Below, in pieces: positions 1 to 11,659 of a stretch of 64,000 bases of DNA; position 1 is the stretch's first letter, and each line of letters opens with the position of its first letter. The notes under the pieces were generated by a model. The model was not told the origin of the DNA and searched no databases. It was given only the letters and a program-made list of their open reading frames with translations. Source of the DNA: Mytilus galloprovincialis (taxonomy: Eukaryota > Mollusca > Bivalvia > Mytilida > Mytilidae). A program made the translations under genes and the position numbers. The stretch spans positions 73,444,724 to 73,508,723 of the forward strand of contig NC_134846.1 in NCBI RefSeq assembly GCF_965363235.1. Direction: 5' to 3'.

Positions 1-856
1 TTTACATCGATGTCAAAATCACACAGATATTCATTCATTGATGACCTTTGTATTTTTTTTAATTATAATTAATTCTAACTGGGAAATTAGATATAAAAAA
101 AAATACTCGTTGTAAAATATTCATTTTGATATTTTGAAACTTTGGAATGTTCCTCGATACTGAGTCAACACATCTGACAGCACATTACATACTCTTACAT
201 ACATTTAGGACATTAAAGTGTATATCTGTAAATGCTACTACTGATTAAGTATTTTTTATTATACAAAGTATATCAGTTTGGATATTAGTTGGTGCAAATT
301 CGCTTCAATTGTATTCAATAAACTTATGTTTTCAAATGAAACTAAACTATTGTTTTCAAATATAAAAGTATAAAATATTAAAAACTATAGTGAATATGGT
401 ATATTTTTGCTACACACATTTTGTTTTGCCACCAACTTCATTCCGCACATAGTTTTATATAGAAAATATATATATGTATAGGCCTATCACTTGAATGGGT
501 GTCATTACAGTCAAAACTTTGTCGGAATTTTGCGAATAAATCCTTCTCTTAGCTTATAACTAAATTGGCTTTTCATTGCAATGCATATAAGATTAACTTA
601 GATCAAACATTTCTGCATATGTCATTAGAGTGAAATTATCTGAAATGTACCGGCTAACCATGCAATTTTAGTGTTCACCTCTTCATGGTACATGGGCAGT
701 GAATGATCCCATATACCCTGTGACCAAAACAATAAATCTAATTTCTAAGTAGTGTTAAAAGCAGGTACTGCAGTTTAATATAATTGGGTTTTTTTTTCGG
801 GCTTTAAAAAGTATGTGGGCACAGATTATTCTTAGGTGTCATGTCTATATAAACTG
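1..856. other. AT-rich non-coding stretch, no gene seen
   Basis: No reading frame with recognisable protein character and no clear repeat. If the metalloprotease gene to the right (minus strand) continues, this stretch is one of its introns. The exons for the rest of its catalytic domain are not visible here. Confidence 0.5.
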
Positions 857-1045
857 ACGAGGAAACGTACCAACAGTCACCAAAAGCTTCATTTGTGTCG
901 AGCCTAGTTGGTCGAGTAGTCTAGCGCGCCTGACATTGTTCAAGGCGATTTGGTGCCACAATATTTCAGTAGCATGAGTTCGAATCCCGGCGAGGGAAGA
1001 ACAAAAATTTGCTTCCGCAAATTTACAGATCTTACATTGTCTTAC
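857..1045 (+). repeat. tRNA-derived SINE, copy 1
   Basis: The sequence carries an A-box-like stretch (TAGTTGGTCGAG, 905-916) and a good B box (GAGTTCGAATCCCGG, 976-990) at tRNA-like spacing, followed by an unrelated tail. A second, more decayed copy follows at 1272-1466 with the same head (GACGAGGAAACGTA or variant) and the same tail (ACAAAAATTTGCTTCC). The internal Pol III promoter layout plus two dispersed copies is what a tRNA-head SINE looks like. I do not call it a functional tRNA gene because the acceptor arms do not pair. Confidence 0.7.
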
Positions 1046-1271
1046 GAATTATATCTACAGAATGTGTTTACAGCCTTATATCACCATCACTGGTCATCCG
1101 ATGGATAACATCTGTCTCAGAGTTGCCACTGGTTCAGACGTACTTATAATTAACTTATTTCTTAGACTGAACCCTACATGAATTTGTAATATCTTCTACG
1201 ATGAATAATTAATCTGATCTGTAATATTTCATCTTCATGCCTTATATATCATGTACTGTGTTACGACGTTA

Positions 1272-1466
1272 GATAAAAACTGACGAGGAAAGGTAACACC
1301 CGGCCACCGAAAGCTTGATTTTTGTCGAGCATAGGTGGTCGTGTGGTCTAGCGTGACAATCTTGGTGCAAGGCAATTTGGTGCCACAATATCTTAGTAGC
1401 ATGAGTTCAAATTCCGGCCAGGAAAGAACAAAAATTTGCTTCCACAAATTTACAAATCTTACATTG
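1272..1466 (+). repeat. tRNA-derived SINE, copy 2 (degenerate)
   Basis: Aligned by eye to the copy at 857-1045 over nearly its whole length. The B box is mutated (GAGTTCAAATTCCGG), so this copy is probably inactive. An (AT)n run follows at about 1485-1510. Confidence 0.65.
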
Positions 1467-1484
1467 TTGTGTTGTTATTTAGAC

Positions 1485-1510
1485 GCATATATATATATAT
1501 ATATATATAA
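1485..1510. repeat. (AT)n microsatellite
   Basis: Uninterrupted AT dinucleotides just after the second SINE copy. Confidence 0.9.
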
Positions 1511-1961
1511 ATAACACTGTATGAGAATGCAAAGATCCTGAATAACATGACACATTCATAAACAAACGAAATGATTCATTTTTCCTCGTTGTGAAGATGA
1601 TATATAGAAAATGACGCTAAAATGGGCCTGTATCGGAGACGAGGCTCTATATGCATAGCAATTCTTTGAAGATAACTTTACAAGGCTATTCTACAAGGAA
1701 TAAGACTGACTGCATTTAAGCATATGATGATAAGAATTTAAATGAAAAATGATTCATATAAAATCTATATAAATGACAATTGATGAATTGAAAAAGGGAA
1801 TAAGGTTACTTGAATTATTCAATTACATATTTTTCAAATTAAACATTAGTCAAAATAATAAAAAGCTAACATTCCTTCCGATTTTTAAATTGGGTTTTCA
1901 ATAATAATCTATTTCAAAACTAAATTTATAAGCGAACAGAAAAGATATGTAAAATAGTTAC

Positions 1962-1985
1962 CTCTATACGAAGGTCTGCGACGAA
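1962..1985 (-). CDS. Possible 24-nt microexon of the metalloprotease
   Basis: On the minus strand a 24-nt segment is preceded by a fair acceptor (CTTTTGTCACGCAG) and followed by GTAACT. Its phase fits the preceding exon, which ends in phase 1 at 2286, and would add residues VRRRPSYR. No homology supports it, and it could be a chance pair of splice-like signals. Confidence 0.2.
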
Positions 1986-2285
1986 CTGCGTGACAAAAGA
2001 AACAGTAATCGAACCATAAGCTCATATGATTATGCAAGACATTCCATTAAATTCACATAGAGACGATTCGCAATACATTTGTAAATACTAATACGTATCA
2101 CGTCATCGTTAAAGAACACCCTTTCAATTTGAAATGTTCGGATTTGTCACTGTTATTTTCAGTTCCTTAATAAGTTAATTACGCTTATATATTTTTACAC
2201 ATTCGATCTGTATTTACTTACAGAATGAACTAATGATACACAAAAAGTATAATTTGCCATGAATAATGACAATACATGTATTTAC

Positions 2286-5200
2286 CTGCCGGACCAATGG
2301 CATTTCTTGTTATCATTACAGAGATATCGTGTTTAGATCCTACAGCGTACCGGGGATGTGATGCCATGTACGCACAGAATCTGTCCACAGTTAGCCTAGC
2401 ATCGTTCTTCACATATACAGCTTTTACCTGTTAAACGTATGTATACATACAAATGAAGTATAAAATAATATTCTTACAATTTGAATGAATGATAATAGCA
2501 ATTTGATTATAAAGAAAACTTACCCCCCAAAAAATAGAACTCAGATTCAGGTTCGTTTTAAAATATCGCATAAGTATTGTTTGCAATGACAAAATATAAT
2601 AAAACCTTGATATTGATTTTTACTCAAAGTGATCTCTAGTACATAAAACGAGCGGCGGAAAAAACCGTCAGAATATTCAAACTCACAAGTCGAAAACATT
2701 CAAATGGCAAATAAAGGCAAAAGAAGTATACCTCTGTTCGAATTTATTAAATCGATTGAGAGAAAAACCAAATCCGGATTACAAACTAAAACTGAGGGAA
2801 ACGCATCAAATATAAGAGGAGAACAACGACACAACAGAAACACAACATTAAAATATAACACACACAGAAACGAACTATAATATAACAATGGCCATTTTTC
2901 TGTCTTGGTAGAGGACATTTTAAGAACAAAAGGGTGGGTTGAACCTGGTTTTGTGGCATGCCAAACCTCCAACTTTTATGGAAATGTTAAATATAACATT
3001 AAAATGACAACATTACATGACAAGACTATAAAACAAATAAATTGGAGAACATATAGGACAGAGAAACACACGAATAACAAAAGGTACCAGGTTTAAATTC
3101 AATACGCCAGACGCGCGTTTCGTCCACACAAGACTAACTAGTAACGCTCAGATGAAAAAAAGTTCGAAAGCCAAAACAAGTACAAATTTGAAGAGCACTG
3201 AGGACCAAAAGTTCGAAAAATTTGTGCCCAATACGGCTAGGGTTTTCTGCCTGGGATATGAACATCCTTATTATTTAGAATAATTCATACTTTCGCAAAC
3301 AGTAAATTTTATAAAATGACTTTATAATAGATATACATGTTAAACCGAAGTGTTGACTAACTACAGAAAAAACGGATACATTACATAAAACAACCTAAAC
3401 CAGCACGTAAAAATACATAGCCGAGTTAGCCAAAGCCATCAACGCACAAAAAAATGGTCTCATTTGAATTTCTAAAACAAATTCCCAAAAATAAGATAGA
3501 ATTAGATTTGTAATACTGATATTACATTTATTAATAACAATGAAAATTACAATACTAATTAATATCAAATTGTGGTAGTAATTAGATAATGCATTGTATT
3601 ATCTAGCTATATCGGTGTTTCTTTTAAATCAAACTGTAAACCAAATATATCGTATAAATTCATTGAACCAAACTAAAATCTAATAAATAAATGAACATAT
3701 ATTAATATATTATTAATTATCTTTACCATAACACACGAATATAACAGAAAAAAATAAGATTTACTACTAGAAACGTTAAGACATTTGACAAAATCCGATT
3801 AGGATAACAAATATAACATCAAAATTAAATACATGAATTTGGGATAGAAAAGTACCATGACATGTCTTATAGCATTGCGAATTCACACGCAGCAAAACAG
3901 TCACAATCGGGAAGAAGTCACGTCCAGTAATCAACAGATCAGACGACGTAATGACAAACCACAATCTAACACGTGGTAAAAATGTCCTTAGTTAGTTTGG
4001 ACAAAGACACATCGTATGGATCAACCAATTCGTGATGGTGTCATTTTTAATCTGTCCTCCTCATAACTTTGTTGGAGCAGTTTCTGCATAAGGAGCACAC
4101 TCCTGTATATGACGTCCGTATAGTGTGAACAAGCACGATAATAACGTATCAATTGAGATATGTAAACACCATACGAAGGGACAGAGGGTATGTTACTGCT
4201 GAGAAATGGGAAATTGATAATTGGGATGTTGGAATCGTCCCGTTTATCATAGATTGTTGTGTGAAGTCGTCCATCTGTGTCAATATTGAAGAAAAGATCA
4301 AGGTATGAAGCAGTTCTTCTAGTATCAGTAGTATCCTTAATTTCAAGCTCACTGGGATATATGAGATGTAAGTATTGGCTTGAATATGGGTTATTCAATG
4401 ATAGAACATCATCATTATATCGGAAAGTCAAATTAAAGAATTTCGCAAGGTTTTTTTTTTTTTTTTTTGTCTTTTAGAAGGTTCTGAATAAATTCTGCTT
4501 CATACGAGTACAAAAACAAATCGGCCAGTAGGGGTGCACAATTAGTACCCGTTGGAATACCGACTGTCTGTTGAAATATAAATCCTCCAAACTCAACAAA
4601 TAGATTTTCGATCAAATGTCCAGCATTTTGATAATATCATCTTCAGTATATTTTCTTGTATGTTTTCATTCAGTGTGGTTCTTCGCAAAAAACAAAACGA
4701 AAAAAGACGAAAAGGAAAAACACCAGTACACAAGACTTAATACAAAAAACCGAAGACTACGCAACAACACACACATAATAAAAAAAAATATGTGTTGAAT
4801 TAAGCTTGCTTTTGTTTCGCTTTAAATATGGTCACACATTCATTGTGAAAGCCTGTCATTGAAGGCACGCAGGTCATGAATGTTTTTAGTTTTATTGGAC
4901 TCAAAACAAAATCCTTTTGAGCACAAAGAAAGTGTTGTCTTCGAATCAAAATGATAGAATTCTTATACAGACAGAGTGTTACATAATGACTATGTACAAA
5001 CAACCAGAATGAATTAGTTCCAAAGCATCTGTAACTTACTGCAAGTGCGTATTATAATATGCGTATTATTTATTTTAACCAAAACTCCCATTGCGCTTCT
5101 TTTCATGTACTTGAAATATTACCCGTTTCATACAGAGGTACTTTGCACCAAAGCAATCCATTTATGTAAACCACAACATTCGTTAACTTCAATAATAATC

Positions 5201-8200
5201 TTTAGTTTATGAGGCATATCAATAATGACGTAAGTTATTAGACAAATTTATATGTTATCAAACTAATTGATTCAATATTTTTGTTTCACTTGTATGCTAA
5301 ACGGTTTAGCATATACCATTTGTTTGTTTTTGACGTGCAATTTGCTGAAATAATTCATTAAATGCAGTATTAATCTCGATACAGTGTGTGTGTTATTGCA
5401 AACTCGTGTATGTGCATGTAAACACAAAAATAAATAGCAATGAGTAAAATTTTTCTGTCAGTAGCACCTGAAATAACCTTCCAGATTTTCTATGAGTTCG
5501 CATAGCTTGATGATCTGGTTTTTTGTCTTTTCGTCGTTCTTCCTTTTGACCGAACATATGTATGATACTTATATCAAAACTTGTAATAATATAACGTAGG
5601 GATTTCTCATAAAAGCATTTACAGTGAATACACTATTGATGATAAAATAGAATAAGTGAAAAGGAAAATATCTATTTTTCTTACATTTGTACCAGAAAAA
5701 TATTCATAGTACTTACATCAGTATTGGTCATTAGAAAAATATTTGTGGTAACAACTTCTATGTCGGTTTCCAGTGTATCATGCTTATATACCCGATTAAC
5801 CTGAAAGACAGAATGGAGCATGTTTACACACCAGAAATACCGGAAGAACAAAATGGAGCATGTTTACACACCAGACTTACCGGAAGGACAAAATGGAGCA
5901 TGTTTAAACACCAAAGATACTGGAAGGACAAAATAAATCATGATCCTACACCAGTTTAACGTGAAAGTCAAAGTTTACTGTATTCATGTTCAGATATTAA
6001 ATATATTTTGCAGTGTTTAAAACTTGGTCAAGCCGCTTTGCGGTCCGTGAAACTTTGTTTACCCAAACGCTTTTCATTCCAAAGTTCTTAAATAATAATA
6101 ATAATAATAAAAATAATAATAATAATAATTAAAACTAGTCAGTTTAATGGCATTCGATCGTTTAAAGTTCACCCTAAAGTAACCAGTAAATCGACATTGA
6201 TATTTTGGAATATATCTAAAAAAGGAAGATTCACCCCCCTGTTTTTAGATGTCAAACTCAACATAAACTAGTAAAAAAAACAAAATGTTAATGTTTAATT
6301 ATCGGAATTTTGGAACAAGTATATATATACCTTTAAAAAAGACTGTTTTAAATATTTCTATAATTAAAATAATATTTACAGAATCATCATATATTATAAT
6401 TTTTTATTTCAGACTTACAATATTCATAATGGTTAAAACGTAGCTTTCTACTTTATCCTTTCCAATAAATTGAACAACGGACGGATCTACAGCTAGGAGT
6501 ACTTCTAAGTATTTCTTTGAATCTGAAGCGTCTCTACGATGACGACTTTTATTATTGGTCTTCATCTGTATTAAGTTGAAATCTGTAAAAATATAAAAAG
6601 CACAAAGTTTCATTTTTTGTTATTGTTTCCTTTTTTTTGGCTTCTTGAAATTATGCATTTTTTTATCAGTTGCATTCATATATTCTTGTAAAGTATTACC
6701 CGATTAGACAGCAAAATTTTGGAAAAAACAAATACATATCAACTTTAAACACAAAAGCTTTTTTTTTGTTATGTCTTGTAAACAAAATGATTAACTAAAT
6801 ATGTTTTTAGTTGAAAACAATGGAAAACATTCCAAAATAAATTCTGATCAATTTGTTGTTATATTTATCAGTCCTGTTTTTCAGATATTGTTTAATAAGG
6901 AGAGTTTCTAGGGATTGTTTTTGACAAAAAGTGTTTACTATGCGCTGTCATTTTAACCTTTTTTTAGTTAAAATTTCTTTTGCTCATTAATTTAGAATAA
7001 TATTGATTGAAACATTTGTCAAAAGAAAACGAGTCTACATTAATTCTTTTCATGTATTGGAATAAACGAGAAAACATTTTTTACAACATTTTGGGTGGGG
7101 TGCTATTACAGTTTTCATAAAAAATTGTTTCTACTATTCAATTCATAACCTGAAATCCACCTTTTGGATCCGTATGTCCAATTGTTGCTTTAAAGGCCTT
7201 TTTTTAATAATGATTAAGAGTTAAAGAAAGATAATACTTGACCTGTACCAAGTCATGAATAAAGGGACATTCCGTTTAAAATTCTCCTAAGATTTTGCTA
7301 TTTTTGTAATATTTTTTACATTATTAAATTCGTGTTCAAATACGATATGAAGTAAGCAAGTTGTTAAAAACATTAACAAAAATAACTCAGTTGTGATTTA
7401 TTTAGCAGAAATGTTTGTTATTTTGTTTTTGACGTATAATTGTTTGTTCCATACCTTTAACTCGACAAGCTGTTAACTTGTGTAATCCTGTTTTGTGGTA
7501 ATCATCGTCTAAGTTCTCTATGACAAACTCGTAACCAGTTGTCAAAACATAACCGTTCTGTAAAACAAAGAGGTGATTATCTGATTTTTATATATAGACC
7601 TAAGTACTTTTCTTGTTGCAAATATTATGAAAGCTACTGGTAAAATGTTCACAGATAGCAGTTGACAGAAAGACTACTGATTGATTGATAATGGCAACAG
7701 TAGTATACCGCTGTTCAAAAGTCATAGATCGATTGAGAGGAAACAAAAATTAAACGGGAAATAAATTAAAACCGAAGGAAACACATCAGCTATAAGAGGA
7801 AAATAAGGGAACAACAAAAACACTGAAGTGCAACAAAAACAAACGCCAATGCAACATACATAGAAATGAACTATTTGATAACAACTGCTAATTTCTGACT
7901 TGGTTCAGGACATTTTTAGAAAATAATGTTGGGTTGAACCTGGTTTTATGGCTCGACAAACCTCCCGCTTATATGGCAATGTTAAAATTGTCGCTTTTAA
8001 CACACACATTCACATTATACAAATACATATACTTTAGATATATGAATTATAATCACGTACTTACGATAATAGACGGCTAAAGACTGTATACACTGGATAT
8101 TTGCTTTAAAACATTTATAGTTTGTTTGCTGCTATTGATGGAAATTTTTCACTTATTTTATTTTCGTATATTAACAATCGCGGTAAATTTCATCATTAGA

Positions 8201-10861
8201 GAACGAATTGGGATCAGAGCATTCAGGACCAAAACAAAACCTACTTATTCTATTCCAACTGCTTCATTTGTTAAAAGGGAAAGAACAAGAGAATAAGTTT
8301 TATTTTGCTCTCAAAATTAAGGAACGTTTTTAGCTTTAAACACTATGTGCATCAAAAATTATAATGTATGAATATATAGAAATTAAGATTATAAAACCTT
8401 CATGCATACCAAGTTATCACAGACTGAAACAGCTGCTACACTACCAGCTTTCCCAACTACGTTTCCTTGGTAAGAACATTCATCGTGAAAACTGGAAGAC
8501 AGTGTTTCATTACCATCGTCCCATGTAAGATGAATATTTGATAGACTCTGGACAGATTTTTGCAATTGTAACGTATGTAAACCATTCTTCCATTTAAATG
8601 ATATGTATAAATATTGATATGATGTGGAATTATTCAAATCACTGACAAATTGTCCATTTCTGTTTGATATGTATGGAATTATCACAGATTGTTCTTCTTC
8701 TAAACATACAGATCTTAGTGATCCTACAAAACAGTAATGTATGATGTATTATCAACGTTTGAACAATGGATAATATTAAACTGGGTCGTTATTAAACTAA
8801 ATGGTTCACCATATCATTGTTTTCTTTATCGTAAAATTAACCATGGCAAATATTGTTTTTCATATCCAGGACAAGTGCAAGTTTACTTCATACAAATATA
8901 GATAAGAAGATGCGACAACTCTCCATACAAGTCACAATGTATAAAAAGTAAACAATCATAGGTCAGAGTGTGGTATTAAACACGTAGCCAGCCTTGGATA
9001 TAAAGGATCCAAAAATGGCTAGAGCAAAACAATTCAAACAGGAAAACTAACGGTCTAGTCTATATAAAAAACAAGAAACGTAAAACACTTATGAACTAAA
9101 CCAATAAACGACAACCACTGAATAACAGGTACATGACTAAGGGCATTATATATGTTTTCATCAATTGAGTTGAATGGCGAGAAACGTGGATTGACTCTGT
9201 ACAAATAGCAATGTTTTTTTTTTTAAACCACGGTTATCATTTGGGTTCACTCCATAAGAAAATTGTGAACTATAATTAAACACTCCATAAGAAATACTAA
9301 ACTATTTTTAAACTTTGAAATGAGTTCACTCCATAAGAAAAAGTGAACTATATTAACACTTTGAAATGACTTCACTCTATGAAAAGTAAAATCACAAAAA
9401 TGCTGAACTCCGAGTGAAATTTAAATATGAAAGTCCCTTATGAAATGGCAAAATCAAAAGTTCAAACACATCAAACGAATGGGTAACAACTGTTATACTT
9501 GGTTCAGGCATTTTATCATTAATAACGGTGGATTAAACCTTGTTTTATAGCTACCTCAATCTCTCACTTGTATGACAGTCGCATAAAATTCCGTTATATT
9601 GACAACGGACTAAACAAACGGGCATGATAGGTAAAAATGTCACAAATAGGTTTACAACAGTCAACATTGTGTTGTAATCTTGATCATTATAAAAACAAAC
9701 CAATATGTAATTAAGAAGCACAAAAAGGCATATGGTCAAAGCACATTCGAAAAAAATTAAAGACACGAATACAATAATTTACCATAGCACAAAAACACAG
9801 AAAAACTACAAGCTACGTCATATGTACCGATGAAACACAAAAAGGCATAAAGACAAAGCACATTAGAAAAAAAACATGAGAAATAGTGAACCATATTAAA
9901 AACTTGAAAATGATTTCCCTTCATAAAAATTAGAAAACTATATAAAAACTTTCAAATAAGTTCACGCCATTAGAAATAGGCTTTCAGGTTCATTTGCATT
10001 TGCCATTCAAAAACGTTCTATGCACTTTATTTTATAGGAAACGCGCGTATGGCGTAAGAAACATAAGCCCGGTAACTTTGATAAGGTTTTTTATTAACTT
10101 TGTTCCCAAGTGTATTTGATGATGGTGATACCAGAAACACGTGTCAAACATTTGACTTTCAATGCAAGTGGATTGGCATTTCCCATTCACCAACGTCAGC
10201 TCTGCTTATATTTGCCTCAACTTTAATCATACATTTTAAATGCAACAATAATTTTTCACAGTGCATAGGGATTTAATAAAACATAAAGTAAAAGCAATGA
10301 CTATGATATACAAGATTTGGGATATATGATAAAATCAAACATGTCAGTACAAAATTGTATTACTTTGAAATATGCTTGCATTTTATCAGTAAATAAAAAT
10401 GTTATCTTCATTTTAAACCATACAATATTAAACAACCTCTGAGGCAGTTAATACAATTTGATCTATAGTTCTATCTCACGTGTGCTATTCAGTATATCAA
10501 TATTTAAAATAGGTATAAAATAATAAATTGCATTTTAGTTATCATATTAAGAAACATTAATTTGTCTAGACGATATCAGATAGCTAGGAGAGACCTCAGG
10601 GAGAGACCAACTGTTAGATGCTTCTTGTAAACAAAGCATAAAATGTATACATAGATTTACTGCTATGTTTTAGGTCAAATAAAATGCTGATTCAGCGTTT
10701 CTTATTGACAGCAACAGCAGTTTGTAATTAAATTAAAATCTAAGAGAGAAAGATAGTCAGGTCTGATTATGTAGATATATAAGACATTTGTATTGTTAAC
10801 TATGTAATTAACATATGTTGTTGTAATACTTACCCATGCATATGCACAATATTGACAGACT
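2286..10861 (-). CDS. ADAM/ADAMTS-type metalloprotease, N-terminal part (partial gene)
   Basis: Secreted zinc metalloprotease of the reprolysin (M12B) family, expected to be made as a zymogen and cut by furin in the secretory pathway. Minus-strand exons with GT-AG borders and matching phases are 10861-10834, 8723-8410, 7557-7455, 6582-6419, 5800-5717 and 2427-2286, giving about 278 codons. The first exon encodes a hydrophobic stretch (SLSILCICMG) that is probably the end of a signal peptide. The 8.4-8.7 kb exon has the M12B propeptide signature around CSYQGNVVGKAGS...VSVC. The 6.4 kb exon holds a furin-type site (SRHRR) followed by the start of the catalytic domain (KKYLEVLLAVDPSVVQF). VNRVYKHDTL, the RFCAYM stretch and HDISVMITRN continue that domain. 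The HExxH zinc site, disintegrin-like and thrombospondin parts would lie beyond the left edge. The true start codon is not resolved. ADAM versus ADAMTS cannot be decided without the C-terminal half, though the wording is closer to ADAMTS. Confidence 0.85.
2695..3030 (+). repeat. Interspersed repeat, copy in metalloprotease intron
   Basis: Matches the segment at 7685-8000 by eye: both contain a TATACC-CTGTTC-AA block, then a CGATTGAGAG-AAA block, then CATCA-TATAAGAGGA, and both end with a GGTTGAACCTGGTTTT stretch followed by CAAACCTCC. Non-coding. The open frames across it are shadows. Confidence 0.7.
3095..3245 (-). repeat. Repeat of the ACGCGCGTTTCGTC family (inverted orientation)
   Basis: Contains CGCCAGACGCGCGTTTCGTC followed by the AGTAACGCTCA block and later AAGAGCACTGAGGACC. 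This is the reverse complement of the unit seen twice at 45.7-46.25 kb. Other copies or fragments are at 23.9 kb and 52.6 kb. Confidence 0.75.
4021..4690 (-). pseudogene. Penelope-like reverse transcriptase, broken
   Basis: Minus-strand fragment of a retroelement reverse transcriptase. The part at 4615-4433 has VGIPTGTNCAPLLADLFLYS, the fingers/palm motif, with the usual VGIPMG altered by one residue. The part at 4431-4021 has FRYNDDVLSLNN, where the catalytic YIDD/YVDD box is changed to YNDD, then YDKRDDSNI and SYGVYISQLIRYYRAC. The two parts are out of frame, separated by a long T run (A run in coding sense) at 4451-4468 that probably expanded. A further stretch (RKYTEDDIIKMLD) is recognisable up to about 4690 in another frame. 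Wording fits the Penelope-like group that is common in molluscs. The class assignment is from memory. Clearly inactive. Confidence 0.8.
5811..5940. repeat. Short tandem repeat, about 44-bp unit, three copies
   Basis: The block AAATGGAGCATGTTTACACA with following CCAGA..TACCGGAAG recurs three times with growing divergence. It lies immediately upstream (in gene sense) of the metalloprotease exon at 5800-5717, so it sits at the polypyrimidine side of that intron. Confidence 0.75.
6090..6129. repeat. (AAT)n microsatellite
   Basis: Run of AAT triplets with one interruption, inside a metalloprotease intron. Confidence 0.9.
7685..8000 (+). repeat. Interspersed repeat, second copy in metalloprotease intron
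   Basis: Same family and orientation as 2695-3030, with shared blocks ATCGATTGAGAG, TATAAGAGGA and TTGGGTTGAACCTGGTTTTA. Confidence 0.7.
8895..9130 (+). repeat. Repeat of the GACAACTCTCCA family, diverged
   Basis: Contains GCGACAACTCTCCATACAAG and later CAAACAGGAAAACTAACGGTC, the two hallmarks of the family seen more clearly at 22.5 and 38.4 kb. Lies in the first large intron of the metalloprotease. Confidence 0.65.
9240..9375 (+). repeat. Degenerate tandem block with TTCACTCCATAAGAAAA
   Basis: The phrase TTCACTCCATAAGAAAA occurs at least twice fully and twice in part, alternating with GTGAACTATA, so the unit carries a small inverted pair (TTCAC/GTGAA). Non-coding. A weaker echo is at 9.9-9.98 kb. 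Confidence 0.55.
9390..9790 (+). repeat. Interspersed repeat with AAATGCTGAACTCCGAG head
   Basis: Shares AATGCTGAACTCCGA, AAAGTCCCT, GGCAAAATCAAAAG and CATCAAACGAATG with 11385-11640, and in the opposite orientation with about 33585-33665. The open frame at 9551-9766 (minus) lies inside it and is not a gene. Confidence 0.65.
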
Positions 10862-11050
10862 CTGGAAATATAAAAAAAAAGATTTTCAGAATAGGCACAT
10901 TCATGTTACATAATAAAACAAACAAATTATACATGATTTAGTTCCCCTTCATTATTGCATTGTATTTTGTACTTATTTTGAAACGAGTGACTGATGTGCT
11001 GATTTAGAAGCTATGATTTTAACTTCCGGTACAGTGAAGTCATCTCTTAC

Positions 11051-11086
11051 AACTGAGATCTTTGTGAGCGACGTCGTCAATTTTGT
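11051..11086 (-). CDS. Possible upstream 36-nt exon of the metalloprotease
   Basis: Minus-strand TTTTTTACAG acceptor, 12 open codons (TKLTTSLTKISV) and GTAAGA donor, phase 0 to 0. This joins in frame to the exon at 10861-10834. It has no start codon, so a further first exon would still be needed. Supported only by splice signals and phase. Confidence 0.25.
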
Positions 11087-11384
11087 CTGTAAAAAACGAA
11101 AATGGTATCAGGAAGGCAAGTAAGAACAAACGCAAACCACCGTGTAATAAATAATCGAAATGAATTATAAAAAGCAGTGGCGGATCCGGGGAGTTAGAAC
11201 CCCCCTTTTTGGACTATCAATGCATTTGAATGGGGACACATAGTTGGACCCTCCCCCTCACCCTTTATCATGGGTTGATAACACCCTTTTATAAACATAA
11301 AAGAACATTTAAGAAGCTTAACAGATAATCTCTCAGCACTTAACTATGGGAACAATGAATTCGACTGTTAGAAAAAAGTAAAAT

Positions 11385-11655
11385 CACAAAAATACTGAAC
11401 TCCGAAGGAAATTCAAAACGGAAAGTCCCTACTTAAATGGCAAAATCAAAAGCTCAAAAACATCAAACGAATGAACAACAACTCAACTGTCATATTCCTG
11501 ACTTAGTACAGGTATTTTCTTAGGTAGTGAATGGTAGATTAAACTTGGTTTTATAGTAAGCTAAACCTCTCACTTGTATGACATGCGTATTACATTTCCA
11601 TTATTTTTACAACAACGTGTGAACAAAACAAACAAAAATAATAGGTTTTGTTATA
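11385..11655 (+). repeat. Interspersed repeat split by a Tc1-like insertion (left part)
   Basis: Same family as 9390-9790. The repeat continues after the transposon at about 12975-13340, where AAACACAAAAAA and ACACAATGACGG phrases match the tail of the 9.4-9.85 kb copy. The Tc1-like element therefore inserted into a pre-existing repeat. Confidence 0.6.
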
Positions 11656-11659
11656 TCAA

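Noticed and set aside
905-990. A tRNA gene
   Set aside because: Has A- and B-box-like sequences but no acceptor stem, and a second copy with the same tail is nearby. A tRNA-derived SINE explains it better.
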